A program made the translations under genes and the position numbers. Shown here piece by piece: positions 1 through 11,059 of a DNA stretch of 64,000 bases (the first letter of the stretch is position 1; each line of letters begins with the position of its first letter). Below the pieces are notes generated by a model. The model searched no databases and was not told the DNA's origin. It saw nothing but the letters and a program-made list of their open reading frames with translations. This DNA comes from Karalla daura (lineage: Eukaryota; Chordata; Actinopteri; Chaetodontiformes; Leiognathidae), in assembly GCA_029224185.1 (NCBI GenBank), contig CM055192.1:18860739-18924738 (forward strand), given 5' to 3'.

Positions 1-1106
1 CTTGTTAGACGAGTACTATCATCAAGCATTGTGGTCCCCCTGTTCTTCCAGCCATTTAAATGCTGTTGTTAACATTAATGAAACACATTTAGAGGAAATA
101 GCTTAGTGATACAAGACTGATACGAGATGATTTCTTGGAGCTACTAAATGGCTGAATCATCACAAAAAAAAAAGAAGCAAAGTTTCTTCTTCTTGAACAT
201 GTCTACGTAAAGGCCTGCATAACCTTCTGCTCTGGGTTGTTGTTCTGTGTGGTGCGTGTGGAGATGCTGGATCTGCTGGATGCTCTCAGTCCATTTGCAT
301 TTATCATGGCGTCCTCTGGTAGTCCATCCTGTCCCTGGTCTCTTGTCGCTCTGAGCGAAACTTCGCTTAAGATGGGTAGTTAGTGCCTGTTCCCTTGGCA
401 TTTTAATGCAGATTAATTACTTTCCCTGGCCCAGGCAATCCATTTTTGTTTGTTTGTGGATGTTTTTAGCTTTTCCTTGACCTTGGGGTGAAGAAAGAGA
501 GGAAGAAAAAGCGAGAGGAGGGAAAAAAAAGCCCCTCACAGTAGACTTATACCCTCAATTTAATAGCCGAGTGAGGTGTTTCTCCAGCATCATCAGATCA
601 ATGGAGAGTAAATAGCCCACACTTGTTTCACAGTGCAGTATTGATCTTTTCCTCAGCCTCGGCTTCCCTTTCCCCGGCATCTCGTGTCTTTCAACCCCTG
701 GGACTGTGCTGATTGCCATAGATTGGACAAGCTAACAAGCGCATGATGAGGAACCAGGCTCTCTTTTCTTCTCATAGGCTGTTTCATTTTTTTTTCTTTG
801 TGGCACTGGCATGAACACACAGAGACAGACAGACATACACACAGGGACTTAAAAACATCAGATCTACACAGCTCGGCACCATGAAGGAGTGTGCTGTTTC
901 TTTCTTGTTCCCTCTGTTGTTCACGTTGTTCTGTCTTCATCTACACTGAGAGGATCTGCCGTAGCTGTGCCTGTCTGTGGGACGTTTGCCAGACTGATGG
1001 AGTACACCAACTCAACTACAGAGCACCTGAGAGAGAGAGAGAAAGAGAGAGAGACAGTGTGCTGCTTCACCTCACCGGGAACTTTATTTTATCTTTTTTA
1101 TTCCAG
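1..1106. other. Non-coding DNA upstream of the first visible exon (probably intron)
   Basis: No RCC1-like or otherwise convincing coding exon is seen here. The stretch ends in a splice acceptor: a T-rich run followed by TTCCAG at 1101-1106. It contains a purine (GA) run near 1029-1056 about 50 bases before the acceptor. The exon at 1107 starts in phase 0 and in the middle of a repeat protein, so the preceding exon must lie to the left of the window or be unrecognised here. Confidence 0.6.
1028..1057. repeat. (GA)n microsatellite
   Basis: Purine run of GA units with one AAA interruption, directly upstream of the first exon's polypyrimidine tract. It also produces the Arg-Glu repeats in overlapping chance reading frames. 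Confidence 0.85.
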
Positions 1107-1219
1107 CTGTCGCCGCGTTTGTTCCAGAATCTTCCGTCATCTCTGAAAATATCTCAAGTGGCCTGCGGAGAGCGACACACACTGTTTGCGCTGGAGGACG
1201 GCACCGTGGCGGCATGTGG
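1107..1219 (+). CDS. RCC1-repeat protein, internal exon (first of three visible)
   Basis: Part of an RCC1-type beta-propeller protein; members of this superfamily act as Ran or other small-GTPase exchange factors, ubiquitin-ligase substrate modules or ciliary scaffolds, and the specific role here is unknown. The 113-nt exon reads in phase 0 from the acceptor TTCCAG and ends two bases into a Gly codon at a GTGAGT donor (1220). It encodes 37 full codons. The diagnostic segment is SQVACGERHTLFALEDGTV followed by AACG, matching the RCC1 pattern V-x-C-G-x-x-H-(S/T)-x-x-L-x-x-(D/E)-G-x-V-x-x-x-G. The split Gly codon is completed exactly by the exon at 33843, giving CGQNDYGQVG, the canonical link between two RCC1 blades. 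This continuity is the main evidence that the two exons are neighbours despite the very long intron. No start codon is visible, so the gene is partial on the left. Confidence 0.9.
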
Positions 1220-1439
1220 GTGAGTTCAGTGTCAGCGCGGCAGACAGTTTGCCGAACTCCACAGACCTGAGGGGAATAGGAGGAGAGATGAGGAGGCAGA
1301 CCCCTCCCCACACTCCCCTCCATCAGCCCCCTTGATATTAATGCATAAGCAAATTAGGGTCAGGAAAAAGATCGAAAGGTTGTGTCCATGTGTGTGGGGC
1401 AAATTGACGAGAAATCATTTGGGTATTTAAACTTTGCCT

Positions 1440-1443
<4 letters not shown>

Positions 1444-1483
<40 letters not shown>

Positions 1484-1499
1484 TGTGTGTGTGTGTGAG
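1444..1499. repeat. Compound (TG)n(GA)n(TG)n microsatellite
   Basis: About 28 bases of TG, then a short GA block, then TG again. It lies about 220 bases inside the giant intron. Confidence 0.95.
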
Positions 1500-3938
1500 T
1501 AGAGGGGGCTTCTGTTTGCATGTCGAGCAGAGATGAAGAGACACACAAAGTTGTAATAAATCTTGTTCAGTGTGGGTAAGAGAGCTTCATGCGCTGCCGG
1601 GTGGTTCGCGATCAATATGAAGTATATTTATTGAATCCAATACTTGTGTTTGTGGAGAGAAGGGGAATGAACCAGCTGGAATAAGTGATCAGTTGTGCTT
1701 TTAAGGCTCATTACCAGCCTGTTGGGCTCATAGATCTGCTCTTAAACAGCCTTCTCTGTTGGACAAGTTAACGCTTTATCTCAGCAGACATGATATACTC
1801 AAATATTTCTTCATCGAAATTAGTAAGGATCTTCAGGATTTACTTTTTCTCCCTTAACTTTAAATGACTTCTCTCTTGACTCTTGCAGCTTGTCAATATC
1901 CATCAGTGTGGATGTGTTACTAAAATTAGCTATTTATGTATTCTTTTTGTCTTAGTTTTTGTCTTAAAGTCTGATAATAATGGTAATGTATTCTGGCCTG
2001 AGGTGGATTTTCTTTCACCATCTCCAACACTTTGAAAATTCTCTGAATTGTTCTTATTTTTTATTTTATTAATCTGGCCGTATCAGCCATTGCAGCTGAG
2101 ATAAATATATTTGTCCACCATCAGTTTGGAGTTATTCCTTAAATTTACATCAGACAGTAGATTAACTGAAATTTAACTAGCTATTACTACTGGACAGCCT
2201 AACTACTGAATTCAACTGTATAAACTAACTTATGTATAAAATTATGGCTGTTCAGACTTCTTGAAAGATAAGTAGATGAAGGGAGATGATTTTTTTTTCT
2301 GACTCCTTCTCAAATATGACTTGAAGTGGAGGTAAACACAGACACTGACAACTCACTCAGGGACAGTTAAGAGAAAGCCTTCATTTCAGTTATGCTGTCT
2401 TTATACAGCTTCGTGTGGTTTTATATTGTTTCTTTTACTATGATTTTGGTCTTCAGGTATTTTCTGATCTAGATTTCAGCTCATTCATCCAAATTTAAAT
2501 TACCGCCTCAGTATCTAATCTATTAAACCTTGTTCCTGCACTCTTTCTGATTCCTTCACCTGCAGCTAGCTCTTGCCCCCACCTGTCTCAAACACACATA
2601 TACACCTCTTCCTCTTCCCGTCTCCTCCCTGTGTTTGCATGTGATATTTTAGGCGACTCTGGGAGGGATGACAGTTCTAACTAGGCCCATTAGGTAACCC
2701 TCAGGGTGCCCTCAGCACTGATTTGAGCACCATTAATTTTCTATTATGGAGTACTAAAGATGTGCCCCTGCACAGTCATTCACCTGGCTTATTGAGTCTT
2801 GCACACACCAATTGTGGACTTTTCCAGGGCAGTGTTGCCGAGGGTTTAGTGCGACCCCTCTAGGGAGCTAATTTATTATTTGCAGATATTGATCTGGCAG
2901 GCCAGGCCAGCCAAGACGTGGCCGATGTTGACTCTGCTCTGGCCTGTGGCGACTTTAACCCTTCCCAGACTGAAGCAGACACGCATGAGATGGATGGTCA
3001 GCGGCCGCTGCTATTAATAGACGCTTCAATTCCTTTGCTTGTTCAGCGGTTCGTTTATTGAAATTAGGGAACTGATGGAAGTAATTTGCAATAAGGAGAG
3101 GACAGATGTTATCTTTCTGGATATATCCAGACTTTATTTTTTTCTTTCCAAGCAGACACACATAAGCACTCACAGTTGCGCGCACATCCACACTCACAAC
3201 CACACACTGTCTGGTCTGTCCAAGGGAAATAAAATCACAGTTAAGAGGAAGGAAAACAAATTTAGAAGGTCAGACAAAACATTTATCACGCTGTGTGTGT
3301 CTGGTGGGTAAATAGCAGAGGGACAGTAAAGGGCATGACTCTAAAACCACCAGATAACCACAGCAGAACATCACACGGTCTCAAATTCACTGCTGAAAGC
3401 AGATATTTCTCTGAGGGTTGCCTTTAGAGCATTTGCTAATATTCTTCCTCCTGTATTGCTTTTTTATTTCAAACATAAAACCAAGTTATTACAGTGTACA
3501 CCTATGTGACCAGAGTGAAAGTTATCTGGAAGAGAAACCATCTAAACCTCTCCTTGATAAATGGTTGCAGTGGACTCTTGGACGGTTATTTTGGTTTGTA
3601 TATGCTGTCAATTACAATTCTTATGAAGAAAATCTGAGTTGGCAGGAATCAATATCGGCAGGTTATGCTTAGAAGGAATCAAGCTCTATCTCTCATCTAT
3701 CAAAAGTCTACAATACATACATGCATATAATGGTGCTTCTTTGACAAAACTAGATTTTCCGAAAGATTGTTGAAGATTGAAACAGTCAGTCCGGAGACAG
3801 ATGATATAGCGAACCTGAACCTGACATCAGATCAAATAAACAGATGTGGTCCGCGTGCTTGTGTGTATAGGTAAGGGTGTGTCTATAGGGAGCACGTCTA
3901 TGCTATTGATGTGCTTATCCTGCATAAACACTTTCTCC

Positions 3939-3968
3939 CACACACACAGACACACACACACACACACA
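3939..3968. repeat. (CA)n microsatellite with one GA interruption
   Basis: CA dinucleotide run broken once by a GA unit. Confidence 0.9.
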
Positions 3969-6900
3969 GTGATTCCCTATGAAACTGATCTACAGCACTG
4001 GTTGTAGTCAAACTCACACACAACCCCACATACACACACGCACATGCACACACAAATGCCCAGGGACCAATAAGAGGCTTCCCACAGGCCTCCTCAAGGC
4101 CCTGCTGCAACCTCAGACTCAGCTTGGCCCGTCCCAAACCTAATTGGTATTTAATGCTCTCACTGAACCTCAGAGGTCACACAGCTGTGTGAGTGTGTGC
4201 ATGTGTGGGTGTGTGGGTGTGTGTTAGTGTTTGTATAAGGGTGCTGAGCCAAGTGTGTCACAGGAGGTATTACCAAGAAAGGGCAAAGAGGAAAAGCTAC
4301 AGATTGCACAACTATGGGGGTGTCCTGTGATGACTGCTGGGCAGAGGGTGAATGATGATAGATGTCCACAGAGGAGTTATGGAGGATAATCAGACAACCG
4401 TTTTCCTTTATACTGGTTGTTATGATAGCGCTTTACCTGATCTTTATGGCCTAGAACATAAAATAAAGGTCAGGAAATTTCCCAGGGATGAAAGTGCCTC
4501 CAACCAATCCAAATTTGTCCGTTCTCTCTGTAAAGACGATTTCATGGTTGACAAGCCAGCCTCTTGTTGAGTTTGGCAGGACCTCAGAAGTTGGCCCATA
4601 TTCATCTTCCATATTCATGTGAGTCACTGACACAAAGGTGGAGGTCAGAGAGAAGACATGGCTGATGAGGAAACATGGTGGAGTGGATTTTCCACTGCTC
4701 CGCTGTGTAGTTTCTGCTAATGCTGTTATGAGCGAGTGCGCAGTCCGCCCAAGGAGACCTGACAGGGGAGGAAGACAGGGGAGGAAGCCACCTCCCTGCT
4801 CCCTTTGTCTCGTTCCGTGCCACATCCAAAACTCAATTGTCTGCCTGCTGCCAGAGACCGCAGTCTGTGGAGACGGCCCTCACAGCTGTCTACACTCAGA
4901 GAGAGGAAAGGGAAAAAGGAAAGAAAAGAAGATTGCAAATAAATATGGAGGGGCTCTGAAATACATGAAACGCTGCTACCCATTTGTGAAGTCTCTGGCA
5001 TATCATTCAGAGGCTCATCTATCAGATCGGCCACAGGGTGGGCTTGCACTTTTACACAGTCTCGTAATATGTACAGTAATTATCTGATGGGAACTCGTCT
5101 CAGCTGCTGGAAACAAGTCCAGCATCTGGACAAGTCCGCGCTGATTGCAAACGAAGAGGCACGCCTTGATTGAACATAAAGAAAGTGTGAAATTTAACAG
5201 CATTTTTTTTAAACTAAAAATGCTTCGTGTTCTTGGTTTATCATGAATAAAGAAATTTTTTTTTCATTGGATTTACATCCATTACAGAGCTTTGGAACAT
5301 GTGCCATTACAAATTGCTCTATATGTAAAAGGAGCAAATGTGGTTCTGAGGCAACACAGTTGTCAATAAGCATCAAGCAGCCGCCGCTGACGCGCCTGCT
5401 GTCTCATCAGTAATCAGGCCAATCTGTTTTAGCAGAAAATGGCCATACACGGCGCATGTCTCATTTTAACTTCATGGTGCCTTGAGAAGGCAAAGCAAAT
5501 CAGCGAATGTTCATGAATTTGACAGCAGAAGCGTGGAAATTCTATGACAACTAGTTGGATTCGCTGAGCCCTGTGCCAGCACTTTGCATTAAGTTGCACT
5601 AAGCGCTAATTGGATGCTACCTGGCTCTACATCACTAGCAGCTCTGAACAGGATCAGGATCTGGCTCTCACTAACGGTGCGCTCTCTGGTGCTGCTGGCT
5701 GATTACCCTTAGCAAAGGGAAAACCGAAACGATGATGAGAAAAAAATCCCCTCTCTCTTCTCTCGCGCAAGCCCTTGGCCCTGCTGGCACCGTGCTAGCT
5801 TTTTGATTTTTCCTGATGTCCCTGAAATTGATTTTCAGCCATGATTGCATCGCCTCTCTGAGGATAATCAAAGATTTTGAATAATTGCTGCAGTATGACC
5901 GTACAATGGGGAATAACAAGAATAGTGGCTACTTCCCCTCGCTGTCATCTGTAGAATAATTTTAGCTGAGCACTACAGTATGACTTCACAGCATACCTCT
6001 AAAATGGTTCCCAGTTGTAAGCGTGACACCATTTGTTTCATTGGACATGCCTAATAGCATCCAGCCCAGATTTGATAATGACAAAACATTTATGATGTCA
6101 CAGATTTGGAAATCTCCGACTTTGTCTTGTCTTGGAAACCTGCTACTCTCGTTGTTAATTTGTGATCACCTTGGTTTTCTGTCGACTTTGAGATGAAAAA
6201 AACAAACAAAAACAAACCCCTCATACCTTAGCTGTTTCACTCACAGCTGAATCAGCCACGGAAAGAAAAACCTTCATGCCCTCCGAATCCCAGCTACACA
6301 AACTTGACAGCACATCAGCTCTCCGTAACATTTTCCCCGCTTAATCTTGCTGTCATTGATTCTAAAAACATCCTGAGGAAGTCGTTTTGTGCCTTTACTC
6401 CCGGCTGCCTCGTACAAGAGAGACATCACCATCCCGGAGCCACCCTTTTGTGCCGCGGTGAAGGATGGTCTCTCGTTTAACGCGGGAACGTAACCAGTGC
6501 TTGCAAGGGGAGAAACAGATTGATTAGAGGCCGAGGAAAGATTAATAAGCTGCACAGGGCAGTTATGACACCCATTGTTTCTTACATGCCCTGCAGAGGT
6601 GTGCCTCCCAAAATGCATCATTGTGTAAAATATTGACCTAAAGCATGTCATTACTCTCTTTCTTGTATGTGCTTGCTTTGCCCTCAGAAGGAAGCTTCCA
6701 CTGTAAACACTAATGAACTGGTGTCCCCTTTCTTTTACTTTACAACATACCGAAGCAGCCTCTTTGATTAAGGTGTGCATCAGGTTTATCCCAGTTGATC
6801 AGAAACCCTGTAGAAGCATCTGGTATTCCTTATTATACACACAGTCATAAATTCAGAACGTTCACTCATTCATTGCCCTTCCATACCCTGAAGAATATAG

Positions 6901-7476
6901 AGATAATGAGAAGAAAAGTAGACGGGGGTTTCCTTGTCCACAAAAACCCCTGCAGATACTGTGACTATATCGTAGGCTGAAAGTCTGGCTTTATATGTTG
7001 TATGCTTTCATGCAATAACATGGGGCACACGGACTGAACTTTAACAGGTTTTACTGATTTTATTTTTAAGCCACACCTGCAGCAAAAAATGCCAGCAATA
7101 CGTACACAACATTAGGAAGCACTAGAGGAAAAGACATAGAGCGTTCGATGTTTGATTTGATAAAGAAACCACTGTTATGTCATACATCTCTTCAAGTGTC
7201 TCCTCTTACAGATGGTTTTAATCTGTGCCGTTGAGTTGAGTGAGAGCCCGGAGCAATGCGACTATAGCTATTGGAGCTTTTAAGTCTTTGTGTTATGCAT
7301 AGTCCTAGGTGAATGTATTGAACCTGTCCTTTAACATTAGAAAACAGCAGACAACAGAAATTACCTTGAAGGATAACAGGGTAAACAGAACATCAATAAC
7401 AGAACACGCTCCTACAGATTGATTGACTGATTGATTGCACACAAGCTCTTATGTACATGCACAATCTTAGGCAATA

Positions 7477-7591
7477 ACCATCCATCCATCTGTCCTATTA
7501 TCTTACCGACTGTGCACCCAACGGGGGTCTGTAGGTGCATATCTCCAGCACACTGAAGGTGAAGGCAAGCCATCACAGGGCAGCCAATATG
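7477..7591 (-). mobile_element. Degenerate LINE 3'-tail relic (L2/CR1-like, teleost type)
   Basis: Starts with CCATCCATCCATCTGTCC and continues through a short G-rich block to GCCATCACAGGGCAGCCA. The order CCATCCAT ... GGGGGTC ... CTCCAGCA ... GGCAAGCCATCACAGGGCA resembles the reverse complement of the 3' end shared by L2/CR1-like LINEs and SINEs that use the same tail, very common in teleosts. It is heavily mutated, with no open reading frame and no visible target-site duplication. The family assignment is from memory of the consensus and is tentative. Confidence 0.6.
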
Positions 7592-9540
7592 TTATTCTTA
7601 ATTGTCACTCACGAAGATAGATTTACATGCAATAACATACTTGTGTAAACCTACTGAAGGTAAGAACTGGCATACTATTGATAGGTAATAGATAGTGAAA
7701 GCATGAGGAAGTAAAGATATAACTCTCCGTGTATAATGTATTGTCATAATGGCAAACAATTGGATTAATCTGCCACATTAAAAATCAAGAGTTTTTGGAC
7801 GTTGTCATGGATGGGGAAATAATACTTTGCACAACAAATATTTCACGCGAAAAATGTTTTAAGTGCTAATGGCATTCCTGTTTGAAGAGTGCAGTGTTTT
7901 CCAATTAGTCAAATGGCAAAGCTTGATGTTATCTGAAATTAGCTTTCATCTGAGATTTTCTACCCTTGGTTTTCCTGTTACTTGCTGGAGGCATGGCTTT
8001 GTTCCCCTTTCTATTTAATTTTGCTACCAACCTGTTTTATTTATTTCTGCAGTTGCAGAAATTGCCTTTTGACCTTGATGATTACAAAAAAAAAAGTAAG
8101 TGAATTGAAAAGGCATTGATACCCAGAACTCAGTGGGCTGCTGCACAAGGTTATTCATCTTGCTACCTTGGTGGGGTTTCACTTTTGCAGTGGTCAGATT
8201 TTACTTCCCGCTTTGCTGTTTTCATTATCTTAAGAGGGCAGAGGAGAGCTTTTTGCCAGCGACCTTATAAACTTCCATTTCCAATCCAGTGCACCAGCCC
8301 ATAGATATACCCCCCTCCCCCATACACACACATTCACCACCTCCAACAGTGACATGCCCTTTCCCACCACACACACACAGACATACCCTTACCCAGTTGA
8401 ACAGAAGAAAATCTCTGTGATGTGCTAAAAGTGGCCATTTTGTGCATAGTAGAAACAAATCGGCACTGTAATTTAGCCTCCAAGCGCTCAGCTGTCGCTT
8501 TGTTAGAGCTGTACATCAAGCTGTGTTTTTGGGGCTGAGGAGATGCCATTTCATTTAAAAGAAGGGGGTAAAAATAATCAAAAAGGACCGGGATTATTGC
8601 ATATGTTTTACAGTCATTTCATTGATGTAGAAAGCTGGATTTACGTAAAATCAGCTTCTAATAAGAATTTGAGCGGTCTTTGCACCCTGTATTTGTGACT
8701 GTGTTGTTTTGCTGCAAAACTGCAATATTCAAGTGGATTTTGCTTTCAGACGATTCCTTAAGCCACTCTTTTTTTTCTGCCTGTCTCACAGTCTTGCACT
8801 CTTGCGCTTCCTCTGTCACCCTCTCTCTTTCACACACACAGAGGCAGTAAAGCCCTATCACTTTGGACACCTGTAAAATATGAAAGTAATGACGTCTGCA
8901 GCGGATGAATGGCTGAATGAGCCTGCAATAGGGCTATATAGCACCATGTTCACCTTGGGGTCACTCATTCGATTCAGGGGCTGCTTGCTAGTGATCAGAA
9001 ATAATTTCCAGCTAATGGTGCAGTGGAAGAGCAGGAACCTGGCAAAGGCATCTCAATGGTCCCTGGGCTCTTGGTTTCCTTCATAACACAGAATAAACCA
9101 TTATACCTACAACTGCCTTCCATACCTGGCTGCTAGAGTGCACCCATCTCTGGAAGTGAATTAAATGGTGGTGGTAGTCTTTATATATGAGCGATGTGTC
9201 GCTAACAAAACCGAGTTTATCTTGTGCTTTTTATCCTCGTGACAGATCATTCAATCATGTGTTTACCGTGCCTTACTGCGCCTCTGCATTCCTCGTGCAC
9301 CGCTTGCAACCGTTTGAGCTCGCTGCGGAAAAGTCTTTTATTATCCTAACAACTAAGAAGACGTGGCAGCGCTCTAAGACGACTCTGAGAGCGTGCTCAA
9401 GTCAACTGCAAAAAGATTAGAAGGTTTATGTAGGTACATCCACCTTTGGCACAATCCATGTGTTAAAAGTTTGGCATTTTTTCAGTATTTACAAGCTTAA
9501 AAATTGTTTTTGTCTACTTCTGATAATCCCTTGTATTAAT

Positions 9541-9621
9541 AATATATATATATATATATATATACATACGGATATATATACGTATATATGTGTGTGTGTG
9601 TGTGTGTATATGTATATATAT
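9541..9621. repeat. Compound (TA)n / (TG)n / (TA)n microsatellite
   Basis: About 24 bases of alternating AT, then ATACG-type variants, then about 18 bases of TG, then TATA again. The alternating purine-pyrimidine composition could unpair or adopt non-B DNA. Confidence 0.9.
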
Positions 9622-9822
9622 CATTCTCATATCAACAAATCTCTAACACAAAGCTTGAAAAATTATGTATTTATTTTATCTTATTTATTTATTTATTTTT
9701 CCTGGTGGCTGAACACCAGGAAGGGCAGCTGCAATGGCGAACTGTAGAAGTGAAGCTGATTTGCACTCTCCAGTGTTTTGTGTTTTGTTTCTTCTCTGCT
9801 GCCCTTTCAGGCTTACAGGCCC

Positions 9823-9872
9823 GGGGGGGGGTGGGGGGGGGTGGGGGGGGGGGGGGGGGGTGGGGGGGGGGG
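9823..9872 (+). repeat. Poly-G tract with isolated T interruptions
   Basis: Fifty bases composed only of G with three single T residues, in runs of about 9, 9, 19 and 11 G. Four or more G runs in a row meet the minimal G-quadruplex pattern on the + strand. Tracts of this kind are also common places for assembly or polishing errors. Confidence 0.9.
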
Positions 9873-10674
9873 CTGGTGAAGTGTGTGAGAGAAGCACAGG
9901 GCAGTGTGTAGGCCGAGGCTCAGCATCTGCCAGCCCAGGCCGTCCGTGGTTTGTTCCTTTTCCAGCACGTTCTTATGTAATTATCTGTGATAAACTCCTC
10001 TGCAGTCCAGCCACAGCTCTATGTCAGTGGCCTGGCTTAGGGAACAAGTCTGTGAAAAGCCGCATGCGCATGTACTCTGGGCCTTGAAGCTGCTTGAACA
10101 CACAAACACTTTGAGGAGCACAATTGTTTATTCCCACACACCTACCCACACTTAAAATCACAGAAAGCAAAAACTTTGGGCTGCGGTGTCAAGTGGGTTT
10201 TGTGTTTTGGAGCCAAAGGAGTGAGTGGTATAATCCTGGCTGCTGCACCGACACTCAGCAGAGTTCAGCAGACTACAGTGGTTCCTGTCGTGCCCAGCAC
10301 TTTCCCCTCTTAACACTAAGTTCCTCAAAGTCTCCATGACAAAGAACCTGCTGATACCTGCTTCCATGCCAGAGTCGGTGCCACGAGAAGTCCTGCCTCC
10401 GCTCCCCGGCTGTGAACAACTTTGAGGACTCAAAGCTCGACAGACAGACGTCGGGGTTGTTTTGTTCGATACATTTTGACCTCCTGTCGTGCCTCTTCTA
10501 TCACTTACCTCCGAGACATTGTTTATCTCATTATAATTAGCCATCCATGCATGCACATTGTTAAGATAATCATATTTTGTACCATATTTTGCTACAAATT
10601 GGGGCACAAAAATGAAGAACAATGGCCTGGTTTTGAGTTCAAAGAAATAATAACCATATTATTCTCTTGCCATG

Positions 10675-10698
10675 TTTTTTTTTTTTTTTTTTTTTTTT
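10675..10698 (+). repeat. Poly-T tract (24 T)
   Basis: Uninterrupted run of 24 T. It could be the A tail of a minus-strand retroelement, but no element body is recognisable beside it. Confidence 0.85.
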
Positions 10699-11024
10699 AC
10701 AAGGGTTCTTGGATCTTCGTTTTGCTGTGTATTATCTAGTCTGATGCCAACAGAACAGGGGCAGGGGATGACAATGGAGCGGTGTATTGCGGAAGACTGA
10801 AGGCTGTGCCAGCAGGATAAGAGAGTGAAAAACAGAGGAGGGTGGGGGTTTCATTAGCATAACTAGCGGGATGCCCAGAACCTTTCTGGAGTGGCATGTT
10901 TACAGCACCAAGCTTGGCAAGAGCACACTCATTTTATAGGGTTTATTAAGGAGACAAGGGGAGGCACAAGCTGGATTTGGGATATTGTCAGTGTGTGTGT
11001 TTACGTATTTGAGCTTTCATGCGT

Positions 11025-11059
11025 CTGTGTGTGTGTGTGTGTGTATGTGTGTGTGTGTG
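11025..11059. repeat. (TG)n microsatellite
   Basis: TG run with one TATG interruption; a shorter TG block lies about 35 bases upstream. Confidence 0.9.

Larger units (their letters stand above)
1220..7470. other. Giant intron, 5' part
   Basis: First section of the 32,623-nt intron between the exons ending at 1219 and starting at 33843. Apart from the microsatellites listed separately I see no coding exon. Several blocks, such as 5341-5660 and 6260-6620, are balanced in composition and free of simple repeats, as conserved non-coding elements often are, but conservation cannot be judged from one sequence. The longer frames here (for example the minus frame 6274-6780 and the plus frame 4638-5087) have no recognisable domain and are treated as chance. 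Confidence 0.65.

Noticed and set aside
4638..5087. Plus-strand frame of 149 codons
   Set aside because: No recognisable domain and contains a purine-rich run; treated as chance.
6274..6780. Minus-strand frame of 168 codons
   Set aside because: Unique sequence, but no recognised domain, no splice or promoter support; length is possible by chance in 64 kb of six-frame translation.
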